The position numbers were made by a program, and so were the translations under genes. Below, piece after piece: positions 27,474 to 35,583 of a stretch of 64,000 nucleotides of DNA (its first letter is position 1; each line of letters begins with the position of its first letter). Origin of the DNA: Roseibium sp. MMSF_3412 (GTDB taxonomy: Bacteria; Pseudomonadota; Alphaproteobacteria; Rhizobiales; Stappiaceae); assembly GCF_030733265.1 (NCBI RefSeq), contig NZ_JASHJI010000003.1, forward strand, positions 124,001 through 188,000, given 5' to 3'. A model generated the notes under the pieces. It had not been told where the DNA came from, made no database searches, and worked only from the letters and a program-made list of their open reading frames with translations.

Positions 27474-28163
27474 ATGCTCAAGGAACTCGCATTCGCGTCA
27501 TTTGCGAGCGCTGCGCTCCTCGTCTCGGGCGCGGCCAGCGCGATGATCATCAACGGTGATTTCGAAGACGTCACGACCATGGACCCCACTGGTCTCGTCA
27601 ACGGCAACAAGTTGTCGAACCTGGCGACGACTGGATCCTCATGGGATGTGTTCAGCGAGATCAGCGGGTGGAAGACTACAAATGGCGCCGGCATCGAAGT
27701 GCAGACCAACCGCACGCTGGGTTCCATCGATGCGCATTCTGGTCAGCACTACATTGAGCTTGATAGCCATCCACGCGCCAATTCGAACTCCACCATGTCT
27801 CAGGACGTATCGCTCGGAGTTGGCAGTTACGAACTGTCTTTCTGGTATAGCCCGCGGAACAACGATGCATCCTCGAATGGCATCGAGTATTCGGTTGGTG
27901 GCTTGCTTCTGGATTCCATTACCGGACCGAGCGCATCACCACTGACCGCGGTTGGAACGTGGACACTGGTCAAGGCATTGTTCAAGGTTGAGACTGCCGG
28001 CGACTACACGCTTTCCTTTGCAGCAACCGGAAAACAGAACACACTGGGCGGGTTCGTCGATACGGTGAACATTACCGCAGTTCCGATCCCGGCAGCCGGT
28101 TTCTTGCTTCCGGTCGGGCTCGGTTTGCTCGGCTACGCATCCCGTCGCCGCAAAGCCGCCTGA
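27474..28163 (+). CDS. Exported VPLPA-CTERM-type protein
   Basis: 229 residues. A signal peptide (hydrophobic 8-21, cleavage near AASAM) is followed by an extracellular beta-rich domain that begins INGDFEDV and contains DAHSGQHYIELDSH and DVSLGVGSYELSFWYSP, reminiscent of DUF642/carbohydrate-binding modules. The C-terminus is a sorting signal: VPIPAAGFLLPVGLGLLGYA, then SRRRKAA, i.e. motif, membrane span, basic tail. Such proteins are processed by an exosortase and often belong to the extracellular matrix; no exosortase gene lies in the window. The ATG has an AAAGGA ribosome binding site. Confidence 0.8.
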   Translation: MLKELAFASFASAALLVSGAASAMIINGDFEDVTTMDPTGLVNGNKLSNLATTGSSWDVFSEISGWKTTNGAGIEVQTNRTLGSIDAHSGQHYIELDSHPRANSNSTMSQDVSLGVGSYELSFWYSPRNNDASSNGIEYSVGGLLLDSITGPSASPLTAVGTWTLVKALFKVETAGDYTLSFAATGKQNTLGGFVDTVNITAVPIPAAGFLLPVGLGLLGYASRRRKAA

Positions 28164-28187
28164 TACCTGCAGGTCTTTTGCTTAAAG

Positions 28188-28217
28188 AAAATGCGGCCCT
28201 TTGAGGCCGCATTTTTT
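28188..28217 (+). terminator. Rho-independent terminator of the VPLPA-CTERM gene
   Basis: AAAATGCGGCC / GGCCGCATTTT with loop CTTTGA runs into further T residues, 25 bases after the stop codon. Confidence 0.9.
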
Positions 28218-28257
28218 CTTGTTTGCGTGAGCCCGTTTCTAAGCCCGCACTATCGCT

Positions 28258-28404
28258 TCAGGCAAACTGGCGCCAGAACTGGTAGGACCGGTCCAGCCTG
28301 TTCAGCCGCTTGCTTTTTTCGCAAGGGTCAAGATCCTTCCTGTCCATTAGTATTTCGATCTCTTTTCTGAGTTCATCCATGTGCCTGGTTGCGTATCTCA
28401 ACAT
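28258..28404 (-). CDS. Unannotated small charged protein (48 residues)
   Basis: An ATG with a consensus GGAGG eight bases upstream opens a 48-codon frame ending in TGA. The product begins MLRYATRHMDELRKEIEILM, is highly charged and likely helical, and ends with the aromatic stretch SYQFWRQFA. It has no hydrophobic span. Good codon structure and the strong ribosome binding site support a real gene. No family recognised. It lies between two well-defined transcription units and points left, towards the terminator at 28188-28217, which is symmetrical enough to serve it too. Confidence 0.6.
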   Translation of the reverse strand: MLRYATRHMDELRKEIEILMDRKDLDPCEKSKRLNRLDRSYQFWRQFA

Positions 28405-28566
28405 TTCAACATCCTCCACTCAGGTGTTCGTCGTTACCCAAGAAGGTGTTACGTAATCGGAAGATATTCAAATTAAGTATTTTTAAGAAACTGCGCTAAA
28501 CTCTTAAGTTGCATTACTTTTTCCGATTTAATTAATTGACATTCGCGACAGTGGCAACGGATGTTC

Positions 28567-29136
28567 CTATCTGTTTTCTGCAAGTCTCGGTGCGAGATCG
28601 GCGAACAGGTCCGGTCGGCCCTGAACCTTAGCGATCAGCATTGCGCCCTCGAGCTGTGCGAGGATTGCCAGACTTTGTCTGCTCAGCTCGTCTTCCGAAA
28701 TGTCTGCGCCCCAATCCGATTGTCTCAGTCCCTTTTTCAGCCAGGCGCCGGTCCGGTCAAAGAACGTTTTCGCTTCGCTCACCACGGCATCCGGCAGACC
28801 GGAGGATTCCGCTGCAAGAATGCCGCAAAGGCACATCTGTCCATCCTGGCCCAGGGACCGCTCGAACGCCCGATGCAACTGCAAGATCAGCGCCTCGGCC
28901 GGCCTCACCGGTTCCACCGGATCGCCAAGCAGGTCCAGAAAACGATCCGTGTATCGTCTGGCCACCTTCGCACCCAGATCGGCCTTGGTTGGAAAGTAAT
29001 AGTGCACGCTTGAACTCTTCACACCGACGCCGGATGCAATGTCGCGAAAGCTGAACCCGTTGTAACCGTTTTGCCGGATGAGTATCTCCGCAAGATCGAG
29101 GATCTTTTCTTCTGTATCAGCGATGGATGCACGCAC
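28567..29136 (-). CDS. TetR family repressor
   Basis: 189 residues from a GTG with AGGAG upstream. The N-terminal helix-turn-helix is typical (ILIRQNGYNGFSFRDIASGV, then GVKSSSVHYYFPTKADLG). The C-terminal ligand domain resembles the AcrR/NemR-like group with a conserved CLCGILAAES segment containing two Cys, which might sense electrophiles. It is divergent from the SDR gene, and the intergenic region contains two copies of a probable operator, so it most likely represses both itself and the SDR. Confidence 0.9.
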   Translation of the reverse strand: MRASIADTEEKILDLAEILIRQNGYNGFSFRDIASGVGVKSSSVHYYFPTKADLGAKVARRYTDRFLDLLGDPVEPVRPAEALILQLHRAFERSLGQDGQMCLCGILAAESSGLPDAVVSEAKTFFDRTGAWLKKGLRQSDWGADISEDELSRQSLAILAQLEGAMLIAKVQGRPDLFADLAPRLAENR

Positions 29137-29152
29137 GGATCGATCTCCTAAT

Positions 29153-29233
29153 CTATCGACTGATAGATAGGCCTTGACATGGGAAAGCGCAACACCGATA
29201 TCTCATTCATCGAATCTACCTACTGATAGATAG
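29153..29233. promoter_or_regulatory. Two TetR operators between the divergent TetR and SDR genes
   Basis: CTATCGACTGATAGATAG at 29153-29170 and CTACCTACTGATAGATAG at 29216-29233 share the core ACTGATAGATAG, with the half-palindrome CTATC...GATAG in the first copy. A TTGACA box at 29174-29179 lies between them, reading towards the SDR gene. Confidence 0.7.
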
Positions 29234-29267
29234 ATAAATTGACTTAACCGAAAAATGGAGACTGACT

Positions 29268-30035
29268 GTGACAAAAAGCATCGCGATCATTCAGGGCGGC
29301 ACCTCCGGCATGGGCCTTGCGACCGCCCACCGCCTCGCGGCCCGAGGCATACCGCTTGTTCTAATCGGACGCACCCCGGACAAGCTCTCGTCCGCGCGTT
29401 CCGAGCTGGAAACACGCCATCAGGCAACGGTCGATACCTGGCAGGCGGATGTGACCCGTCCGGAAGATGTCGCGGAACTGGTCGACAGGATCTCAAACCT
29501 GGACCGGCCGCTTGGCTATCTGGTCAATGCCGCGGGCTACTTCAGTCCGAAACCGTTTCTGGATCACACGGGCGACGACTTCGACCTCTATCACGCCTTC
29601 AACCGTGGAACCTTCCTGATCACGCAAGCCGCGACCCGGAAAATGTCTGAATCGGGCAAGGGGTCCGTGGTGAACCTCGGGTCGATGTGGGCACACCAGG
29701 CGATCAAGGCGACGCCGTCATCGGCCTATTCGATGGCAAAGGCTGGCCTGCACGCCTTTACGCAACACCTTGCGATGGAACTGGGCGATCGGGGCATTCG
29801 CGTCAACGCGGTCGCACCTGCTGTTGTCGAAACACCGATCTACGGCGCTTTCATTCCGGAAGACCAGATTTCGGCAACGCTGAAACAGGGATTTGATGCC
29901 TTTCACCCCATCGGGCGCATCGGAACCGCGGAAGATGTCGCCTCGGCCGTCGACTTCCTGCTGTCGGACGAAGCCGGCTGGGTGACCGGTTCCATTTGGG
30001 ATGTCGATGGCGGGGTCATGGCCGGCCGGAACTAG
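29268..30035 (+). CDS. Short-chain dehydrogenase/reductase
   Basis: 255 residues from a GTG with GGAG upstream. The nucleotide-binding glycine motif is GGTSGMG (10-16), the structural motif NAAG is at 87-90, and the catalytic residues are Ser139, Tyr154 and Lys158 (YSMAK). The C-terminal [11 protein letters not shown] is typical of classical SDRs. The substrate is unknown. Control by the divergent TetR suggests an inducible detoxification or catabolic step. Confidence 0.9.
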   Translation: MTKSIAIIQGGTSGMGLATAHRLAARGIPLVLIGRTPDKLSSARSELETRHQATVDTWQADVTRPEDVAELVDRISNLDRPLGYLVNAAGYFSPKPFLDHTGDDFDLYHAFNRGTFLITQAATRKMSESGKGSVVNLGSMWAHQAIKATPSSAYSMAKAGLHAFTQHLAMELGDRGIRVNAVAPAVVETPIYGAFIPEDQISATLKQGFDAFHPIGRIGTAEDVASAVDFLLSDEAGWVTGSIWDVDGGVMAGRN

Positions 30036-30050
30036 TCCGAGCATGCCGAA

Positions 30051-30074
30051 GGAGTTGCCGAGGCCGGCAACTCC
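30051..30074. terminator. Bidirectional hairpin between SDR and YchJ genes
   Basis: GGAGTTGCC / GGCAACTCC, 9-bp perfect stem with a 6-base loop, between convergent genes; the YchJ stop codon begins two bases beyond it. T-tracts are short. Confidence 0.55.
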
Positions 30075-30075
30075 C

Positions 30076-30474
30076 TCATTCAGGGAGGGCTTCCACGTAA
30101 TACCAGCGGCCAGCCTTCTTCCGGAACCGGCTGAGTTCGCGGTGCGTATTCAATCTGCCGCCGGCAAGATACTTCGCCTCGAACAGTACGGTTCCGTCCC
30201 GATCGGTTTCGCGGCCCTTTTGAACCTCAAGGACCGTCAGGCCTGTCCAGTGGTTGTCCCGGGCCCATTGCGCAGTTGCCGTTTCGTCGAAACCATTCTG
30301 GTTCTTTGGCCACAGGGTTTCCTTCAGATAGGAAATGTTCAACAGGACATAGGCCGAATAGCGGGAGCGCATCAGTGCCGCCGCTGTCCCGGCGTTCGCC
30401 TTGCCGGAAAGAAAAGGACCGCAGCAGGCGGAAAGGCTTTTGCCGCTGCCGCATGGACACATGTCTGTTGTCAT
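30076..30474 (-). CDS. YchJ/UPF0225 family SEC-C motif protein
   Basis: 132 residues. An N-terminal SEC-C zinc motif (MCPCGSGKSLSACCGPFLSG) is followed by the YchJ domain with LMRSRYSAYVLLNISYLKETLW and HWTGLTVLEV. The start was chosen at the ATG just before MCPCGSGK; a longer frame adds only 14 residues without family similarity. The family's function is unknown; the fold is NTF2-like. Confidence 0.88.
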   Translation of the reverse strand: MTTDMCPCGSGKSLSACCGPFLSGKANAGTAAALMRSRYSAYVLLNISYLKETLWPKNQNGFDETATAQWARDNHWTGLTVLEVQKGRETDRDGTVLFEAKYLAGGRLNTHRELSRFRKKAGRWYYVEALPE

Positions 30475-30571
30475 CAAGACCCCGCGTTTGCCGACCTTTC
30501 TCAGCCTGCCTATCACTTAGCAGACGAAACCGCTATCGTTAAGCATCTGAATTGTCTGAAGGTCTGGCGGC

Positions 30572-31543
30572 ATGAAACTGGCCACGTTCAATATAGAGTC
30601 CTATGGAAGCGACCGTTTCGAGCCGGCCGGGTTAAGGCCGCGGATCGAGGCCCTGCGTCCAAGGCTCCTGGAGCTTGAGGCAGACATCCTGTGCCTTCAG
30701 GAAGTCAACGCCCAAAAGGTCAAGGGAGCATCGCAGCGTCAGTTTCTTGCACTCGACCTGCTGCTCGCCGGCACGCCTTACGAAACCTTTCACCGCGCGG
30801 CCAGCGAACGCGCGCCCGGGAAAGGACCGGGCGACAGGCACAATCTCGTCATCCTGTCCCGATACCCGATTTCGGCCCATGAAAGCCTGTTTCAGCTCCG
30901 CGCCAACGCCCCGCTCTGGCAGCCGTCAACGGCGGACCCCGCGTATGACACGCCGCAGCACGTCACGTTCGAACGGCCGATCCTGAAATCCGAAATCGAC
31001 ATTGGCGGCATGAAGCCGCTGCACCTGTTCGTGGTTCATTTGCGCGCACCGATCGCCGCGATGATCCGGGGCGGAAAGACCGCCGAGCGAACCTGGAAAA
31101 GCACGTCGGCCTGGGCGGAAGGCTACTTGCTCTCGGTCCTGAAACAGAGCGCACAGGCGCTGGAACTGCGCCTGGCGGTCGAAGCCCTGTTCGATCGGGA
31201 TGAAAAGGCGCAAATCGTCCTGACGGGCGACTTCAATGCAACCGGTGAAACCGGCACGCTGCGCCTCTTGCGCGCGGACCCGGATGACACCGCCTCTCCT
31301 GATTGGACGCACCGCAGGTTGTTTCAACTGGACGCCTCGCTGCCGCTGCCTGACCGGCAAACGGTCATTCATCGCGGGAAAGGCCAGGCGCTCGACCACA
31401 TCCTGGCGAGCGGCCCGATCACCGACCGAGTTGTCGACGTGCGGGTTTTCAACGCCGGCTTGCCGGACGAAGTGTTCGAAGCCGATGACGAGACCTATGC
31501 CGGTTCCTATCATGCAGCCATGCGCGCGCAATTCGACATCTGA
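30572..31543 (+). CDS. Endonuclease/exonuclease/phosphatase-fold hydrolase
   Basis: 323 residues. The EEP family motifs are in order: TFNIESYG (5-12), ILCLQEVN (39-46, catalytic Glu), the His of FVVHLRAP, VLTGDFNATGE, and at the end GQALDHILAS and YAGSYHAA (catalytic His). These metal-dependent enzymes cut DNA, RNA or phosphoesters; specificity cannot be assigned. There is no signal peptide. Confidence 0.87.
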   Translation: MKLATFNIESYGSDRFEPAGLRPRIEALRPRLLELEADILCLQEVNAQKVKGASQRQFLALDLLLAGTPYETFHRAASERAPGKGPGDRHNLVILSRYPISAHESLFQLRANAPLWQPSTADPAYDTPQHVTFERPILKSEIDIGGMKPLHLFVVHLRAPIAAMIRGGKTAERTWKSTSAWAEGYLLSVLKQSAQALELRLAVEALFDRDEKAQIVLTGDFNATGETGTLRLLRADPDDTASPDWTHRRLFQLDASLPLPDRQTVIHRGKGQALDHILASGPITDRVVDVRVFNAGLPDEVFEADDETYAGSYHAAMRAQFDI

Positions 31544-31584
31544 CACCGGCAAAGGGGTCGAATGCCGCTTCTGATCTGTCAGCT

Positions 31585-31953
31585 TCAGTCCGGCGAGAGC
31601 GAACTGATGTAGCTGGCCAGGTTCGCAATCTCGACATTGCCGAGTGTCATGTTCGGCATTTTCGGATGCGGGTCTTTCAGGAAGGTGGCGAGCGACGCCT
31701 GCGTCCAGTCAGGGTCCTTGGCGATATCATAGAAACTCGGCAACGAAACACTGGCTGCGCTCGGCTGATCGTCGGAAACCAGATGACAGGATGCGCACCA
31801 TTGCAGCGCCAGCACCTTGCCGGTCGCCGGATCGGCGGCCTGTGCAGGCGTTGAGGCCATCTGCAGGATCAGCGCCAGGACCGCGCCACCAAACAAGACC
31901 CGCCGCTGCACTGTCACGACTGCAGGATTCTGATTGCTCGGACAACGGAACAT
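31585..31953 (-). CDS. Small exported c-type cytochrome
   Basis: 122 residues from an ATG with an AAGGAGG ribosome binding site. A signal peptide (hydrophobic 20-33, cleavage near AQAAD) is followed by the heme motif CASCH at 53-57 and a probable axial Met in PNMTLGN (about 102). A class I monoheme cytochrome for periplasmic electron transfer; its partner is not evident. It lies convergent to the EEP-fold gene. Confidence 0.9.
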   Translation of the reverse strand: MFRCPSNQNPAVVTVQRRVLFGGAVLALILQMASTPAQAADPATGKVLALQWCASCHLVSDDQPSAASVSLPSFYDIAKDPDWTQASLATFLKDPHPKMPNMTLGNVEIANLASYISSLSPD

Positions 31954-32127
31954 GAAGGCCTCCTTGTAATTGCGCACCGACTCACACAAGTGAGAATGAC
32001 GCGCCTCTCGGAAACCGCCTTGCGGTGGATCAATCCAGACTGAAACGCCTCAACTTAAACGTGATTCTGTGCTTTACTGCACGATCAGTTCCGGCACGGT
32101 CTCATCGAAATGACATGGGAGAATGAA

Positions 32128-33864
32128 ATGGCTCGACACCTGAAAATCGCGATATGTGCTGCGGCGGCAGTGTTGACGCTGACCCCGGTCCACGCATTGG
32201 CGCAGACCGCACCGATCTATTCGCAAACGGATCTCTTCCATCCTGTCACCTCGCAAAACGGCATGGTTGCCAGCCAGGAAGCGGTCGCGACGTCGGTTGG
32301 CGTCGAGATCCTCAAGAAGGGCGGCAATGCGGTTGATGCCGCCATCGCAACCGGCTTCGCGCTTGCGGTCACCCTGCCGCGCGCGGGCAATCTCGGCGGC
32401 GGCGGCTTCATGATGATCCATATGGCCGACAGCGGCGAAACCCACGCCCTGGACTATCGGGAAAAAGCACCCGCCGGTGCTTTCAAGGACATGTTCCTCG
32501 GACCGGACGGCGAGCCAGACAAGCAAAAGTCCCGGTTTTCGGGTCTTGCGATCGGGGTTCCCGGAACAGTCGCCGGCTTCGCCGAGGCGTTCTCAAGGCA
32601 CGGCAGCGGCAACGTGACCTGGCAGGAGCTTGTGGCCCCGGCGATAGAACTCGCCGGATCGGGCATCACCGTGACATCGAGCCTGTCGGATGCCCTGTCG
32701 GCAAGGGCCGAACGGCTGACCGGCGATCCGGCCACAGCCGCAATTTTCTTCAAGGCCGGCGGCGTTCCCTACCAGCCCGGCGAAACGCTGGTTCAGGCGG
32801 ATCTGGCCGGAACGCTGGAGCTGATATCGGAAAAGGGTGCGGATGGGTTTTACAAGGGGGATGTGGCTGAAAAAATTGCCGCCAAGGTGCAGGCGGCAGG
32901 CGGCAGCATGACCATCGAAGACCTTGCCGGCTACCAGCCCGTCTGGCGTGAACCGGTTACAGGTTCCTATCGCGGCTACGAGATTGCCTCCATGCCGCCA
33001 CCGTCGTCCGGTGGCGTTCACATCGTCCAGATCCTGAACATCCTCGAAAACTTCCCCATGAACGAGTTCGGCCCGAATTCCGCCGATGCGATCCACGCAA
33101 TGTCGGAGGCGATGCGCCTTGCCTATGCGGACCGGTCCAAATATCTGGGCGATCCGGACTATGTCAGCGTGCCTGTTTCCGGACTGACATCCCCCGACTA
33201 TGCCGCGGAGCTGACCGAAACCATCAAGATGGACGCGGCACGGCCGTCTGAAGACGTCAAGCCGGCAGACCCGCTCCCTTATGAGAGCAATGAAACCACG
33301 CATTACTCGGTTGTCGACAAGGAGGGCAACGCGGTTTCAAATACCTATACGCTGAATTTCTCATACGGCTCCGGCCTCACCGCCGACGGCACCGGCGTTC
33401 TTCTGAACAACGAACTGGACGACTTTTCCGCCAAGCCCGGTGTCCCGAATGCCTACGGGCTGATCGGCGGCACGGCCAATGCGGTCGAGGCCGGCAAGCG
33501 GCCGCTGTCCTCAATGAGCCCGACGCTGGTCTTCAAGGATGGCGCTTTTCATCTGGCCACCGGCTCGCCGGGCGGCAGCCGCATTATCACGACCACGCTG
33601 CAGATCATTCTCAATATCGTCGATCACCAGATGAATATTGCCGAGGCCACGGTCGCGCCGCGCATCCACAACCAGTGGCTCCCCGACGAGATCCGCATCG
33701 AGGAAGGCATCTCGCCGGACACGGTCAAGCTGCTTGAGGACAGGGGCCACAAGGTCGTGGTCAAGAACGCCATGGGTTCGACCCAGTCGATCATGAGCGT
33801 CGATGGCGTCCTTGCCGGTTTCTCGGACCCGCGCCGCAAGGGCGCTCTGACGCAGGGCTACTGA
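32128..33864 (+). CDS. ggt: Gamma-glutamyltranspeptidase
   Basis: 578 residues from the ATG with GGGAG upstream; a signal peptide is visible (hydrophobic 5-22, cleavage near ALAQT). The autoprocessing and catalytic nucleophile is the second Thr of ETTHYSVVD (about residue 391), with PLSSMSPT and GSPGGSRI downstream forming the donor site. The periplasmic enzyme cleaves glutathione and other gamma-glutamyl compounds. Its last seven bases overlap the end of the convergent membrane-protein gene. Confidence 0.95.
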   Translation: MARHLKIAICAAAAVLTLTPVHALAQTAPIYSQTDLFHPVTSQNGMVASQEAVATSVGVEILKKGGNAVDAAIATGFALAVTLPRAGNLGGGGFMMIHMADSGETHALDYREKAPAGAFKDMFLGPDGEPDKQKSRFSGLAIGVPGTVAGFAEAFSRHGSGNVTWQELVAPAIELAGSGITVTSSLSDALSARAERLTGDPATAAIFFKAGGVPYQPGETLVQADLAGTLELISEKGADGFYKGDVAEKIAAKVQAAGGSMTIEDLAGYQPVWREPVTGSYRGYEIASMPPPSSGGVHIVQILNILENFPMNEFGPNSADAIHAMSEAMRLAYADRSKYLGDPDYVSVPVSGLTSPDYAAELTETIKMDAARPSEDVKPADPLPYESNETTHYSVVDKEGNAVSNTYTLNFSYGSGLTADGTGVLLNNELDDFSAKPGVPNAYGLIGGTANAVEAGKRPLSSMSPTLVFKDGAFHLATGSPGGSRIITTTLQIILNIVDHQMNIAEATVAPRIHNQWLPDEIRIEEGISPDTVKLLEDRGHKVVVKNAMGSTQSIMSVDGVLAGFSDPRRKGALTQGY

Positions 33865-34367
33865 GTTTTCGGAGGAAACTGCCTGTTCAGCGTGCTCTGG
33901 CTGTCGAGATCCCGCAGATGGTGGAAAAAGCTCTCCGCCGCGACCGCGAGGAAAGACACCAGCAGCACGCCGATATAGGTGGAATGCTCCAGCAACTCTG
34001 CACGGTCGCCGACAATGACATCAAAGATCGTGAAGCCCAGAAAGACCGCGATCGACACGGTGATCGCAAGGTCGGTGCGATAGGCAACGCCCGGTTTGCC
34101 CTGGACCAGGCGCAAACCGGCCCAGACGAAAAACCCGGCTGCCGCGAACTCGACGATCCCGGCAAAGATCAGCGTCGCCTGCACGAAAGCCGGATCCAGG
34201 GCAAGCCTGTCGAAATACATGGTGAACTTCTCAACCCGGTGGTTGCCCCACCAGTGCAGGAAAACGATGTCCTGGCGCGCAAAGAACTTGTCGAGCCCGT
34301 TCAAGAGCCAGAAGAAGAACCAGAAGACGATGACGACGGCGGTGATCGGTTGGCGAAGTGCGTGCAT
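33858..34367 (-). CDS. Four-span membrane protein, DoxX-like
   Basis: 169 residues with about four hydrophobic spans (residues 8-26, 62-82, 95-115, 128-148) and a conserved-looking LNGLDKFFARQDIVFLHWWGNHR segment after the first. The arrangement resembles DoxX-type or similar small quinone-associated membrane proteins, but the match is weak and I would not assign a role. It converges on, and overlaps, the ggt 3' end by seven bases. Confidence 0.65.
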   Translation of the reverse strand: MHALRQPITAVVIVFWFFFWLLNGLDKFFARQDIVFLHWWGNHRVEKFTMYFDRLALDPAFVQATLIFAGIVEFAAAGFFVWAGLRLVQGKPGVAYRTDLAITVSIAVFLGFTIFDVIVGDRAELLEHSTYIGVLLVSFLAVAAESFFHHLRDLDSQSTLNRQFPPKTQ

Positions 34368-34438
34368 GGCAGTTTCCGTTTCCTGAGGGTCCGGATTGCG
34401 CGCAATCTATCAGCATGCGGTTGAAGAAGAGTTAGCGT

Positions 34439-35002
34439 TCACGTTTGCGTGAGCGGACCGAACGCCTTTGCCACCATGGAGGCGAACCGTTTGTCGAGCC
34501 GTATCCTGTCCTCGGCGGTCATGTGCGGCCAGACGATCTGACTGCCGACATAGGCGGCGTATTCCAGCTGGGCGATTTCCCTTGCAAGCTCGGGTGCCAG
34601 ACCGGCATCGCGGTAAAGGCCGACGACAAACTCCGTTCTGACCTCGTCGACCTCCTGAACGACTTTCCGCGCGATGTCGTTGGATTGAGCAAACTGGCGC
34701 ACGGCCCGTTCCAGATCCTGATCGAGCATATTGGCAATATCGGAAAGGGTCTGGGCGCGTTTATCCTGCGGTTGCCGCATGATCGCATCGGCCACATCCA
34801 GCGTGTTGCGCTGTTTCCACGCCAGGAACAGCGCCTCCAGAAAGGCGCCGTGGTCCTGGAAGTGGTGATAGAAGGACCCGCGTGTCCGGCTTGCGGCCGC
34901 GCACATGGCATCGACCGTCAGCGCGGCACCGCCGTCCCGGGCAAGATGCTCCAGACCCAGATCAAGCCAGTCCTTTTTCACAAATCGCTTGCGAGATCCC
35001 AT
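34439..35002 (-). CDS. TetR family repressor
   Basis: 187 residues. The N-terminal helix-turn-helix is AALTVDAMCAAASRTRGSFYHHFQDHGAF. The ATG shares its A with the TGA of the upstream membrane-protein gene (TGATG), so the two are translationally coupled; the frame is open further upstream only as overlap with that gene. A palindrome in front of the two-gene operon is its probable own operator. Confidence 0.88.
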   Translation of the reverse strand: MGSRKRFVKKDWLDLGLEHLARDGGAALTVDAMCAAASRTRGSFYHHFQDHGAFLEALFLAWKQRNTLDVADAIMRQPQDKRAQTLSDIANMLDQDLERAVRQFAQSNDIARKVVQEVDEVRTEFVVGLYRDAGLAPELAREIAQLEYAAYVGSQIVWPHMTAEDRIRLDKRFASMVAKAFGPLTQT

Positions 35003-35370
35003 CAAACTCCACCGGCAATGCCCAACAGCGCGATTGGCAGGAAGAGCCAACCTTGCGGCATTGCCTTGTAGGATTGTTTCTTCAACGGGGGAAGCGCCAA
35101 TCCGAGGAAGCAGAAGGCAAGCGCAAGACCTGTCGCCATCCATCCGAGTTCCCAGCTTTGCGGAAAGAACGCCGCAAGCGCATACATCAACGCCATGGCT
35201 GCGAGAACGATCGTGGCGATATGCCAGCAATAGTAACTCACATATTTCGGTACGGGTTTCAGATCCGGTGCACTGAGCAGCGGTCCGGCAATTTCCCGTC
35301 CTCCGAGAAACGTATGTATCAGAAACGTCAGTCCCGAGAGGACGCCCGCAATCATGAGAAGCACATTCAT
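35002..35370 (-). CDS. Small membrane protein coupled to a TetR gene
   Basis: 122 residues, four hydrophobic spans, start supported by GGAGATTGAT directly before the ATG. The motif LIHTFLGGREIAGPLL after the first span and YCWHIATIVLAAMAL are suggestive of a heme- or quinone-associated small membrane family, but no function is established to my knowledge. First gene of an operon with the TetR gene. Confidence 0.75.
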   Translation of the reverse strand: MNVLLMIAGVLSGLTFLIHTFLGGREIAGPLLSAPDLKPVPKYVSYYCWHIATIVLAAMALMYALAAFFPQSWELGWMATGLALAFCFLGLALPPLKKQSYKAMPQGWLFLPIALLGIAGGV

Positions 35371-35387
35371 ATCAATCTCCAAAACAT

Positions 35388-35402
35388 ACCATATAGTATG
35401 GT
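35388..35402. promoter_or_regulatory. Palindromic operator ahead of the membrane protein-TetR operon
   Basis: ACCATATAGTATGGT is a perfect palindrome around one central base, 17 bases before the ATG of the operon's first gene, overlapping where its promoter must be. Most simply read as the site of the TetR encoded two genes on. Confidence 0.75.
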
Positions 35403-35489
35403 TTGTTTATCTGCATATCGCGCACAAAGCCATGCGGCGCGCGGTCACACGGTACGGCACCTCGATCCAAGCTCCTGAGCGCTTGCAGA

Positions 35490-35536
35490 TTGACACTCAA
35501 AAAGTGGCATGTTAGCGCTATTCAAAGCGCTTTGAA
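35490..35536 (+). promoter_or_regulatory. Promoter and LacI-type operator of the ThuA gene
   Basis: TTGACA at 35490-35495 is followed 17 bases on by TAGCGC (weak -10), and then by the perfect 16-base palindrome TTCAAAGCGCTTTGAA at 35521-35536. The centre AAAGCGCTTT is typical of LacI/GalR-family operators. No LacI-type gene lies in the window. Confidence 0.75.
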
Positions 35537-35583
35537 GAGTGAGCGCCCTTCCTGAAATATCGACTGAACCTGGAGAAACGGCC

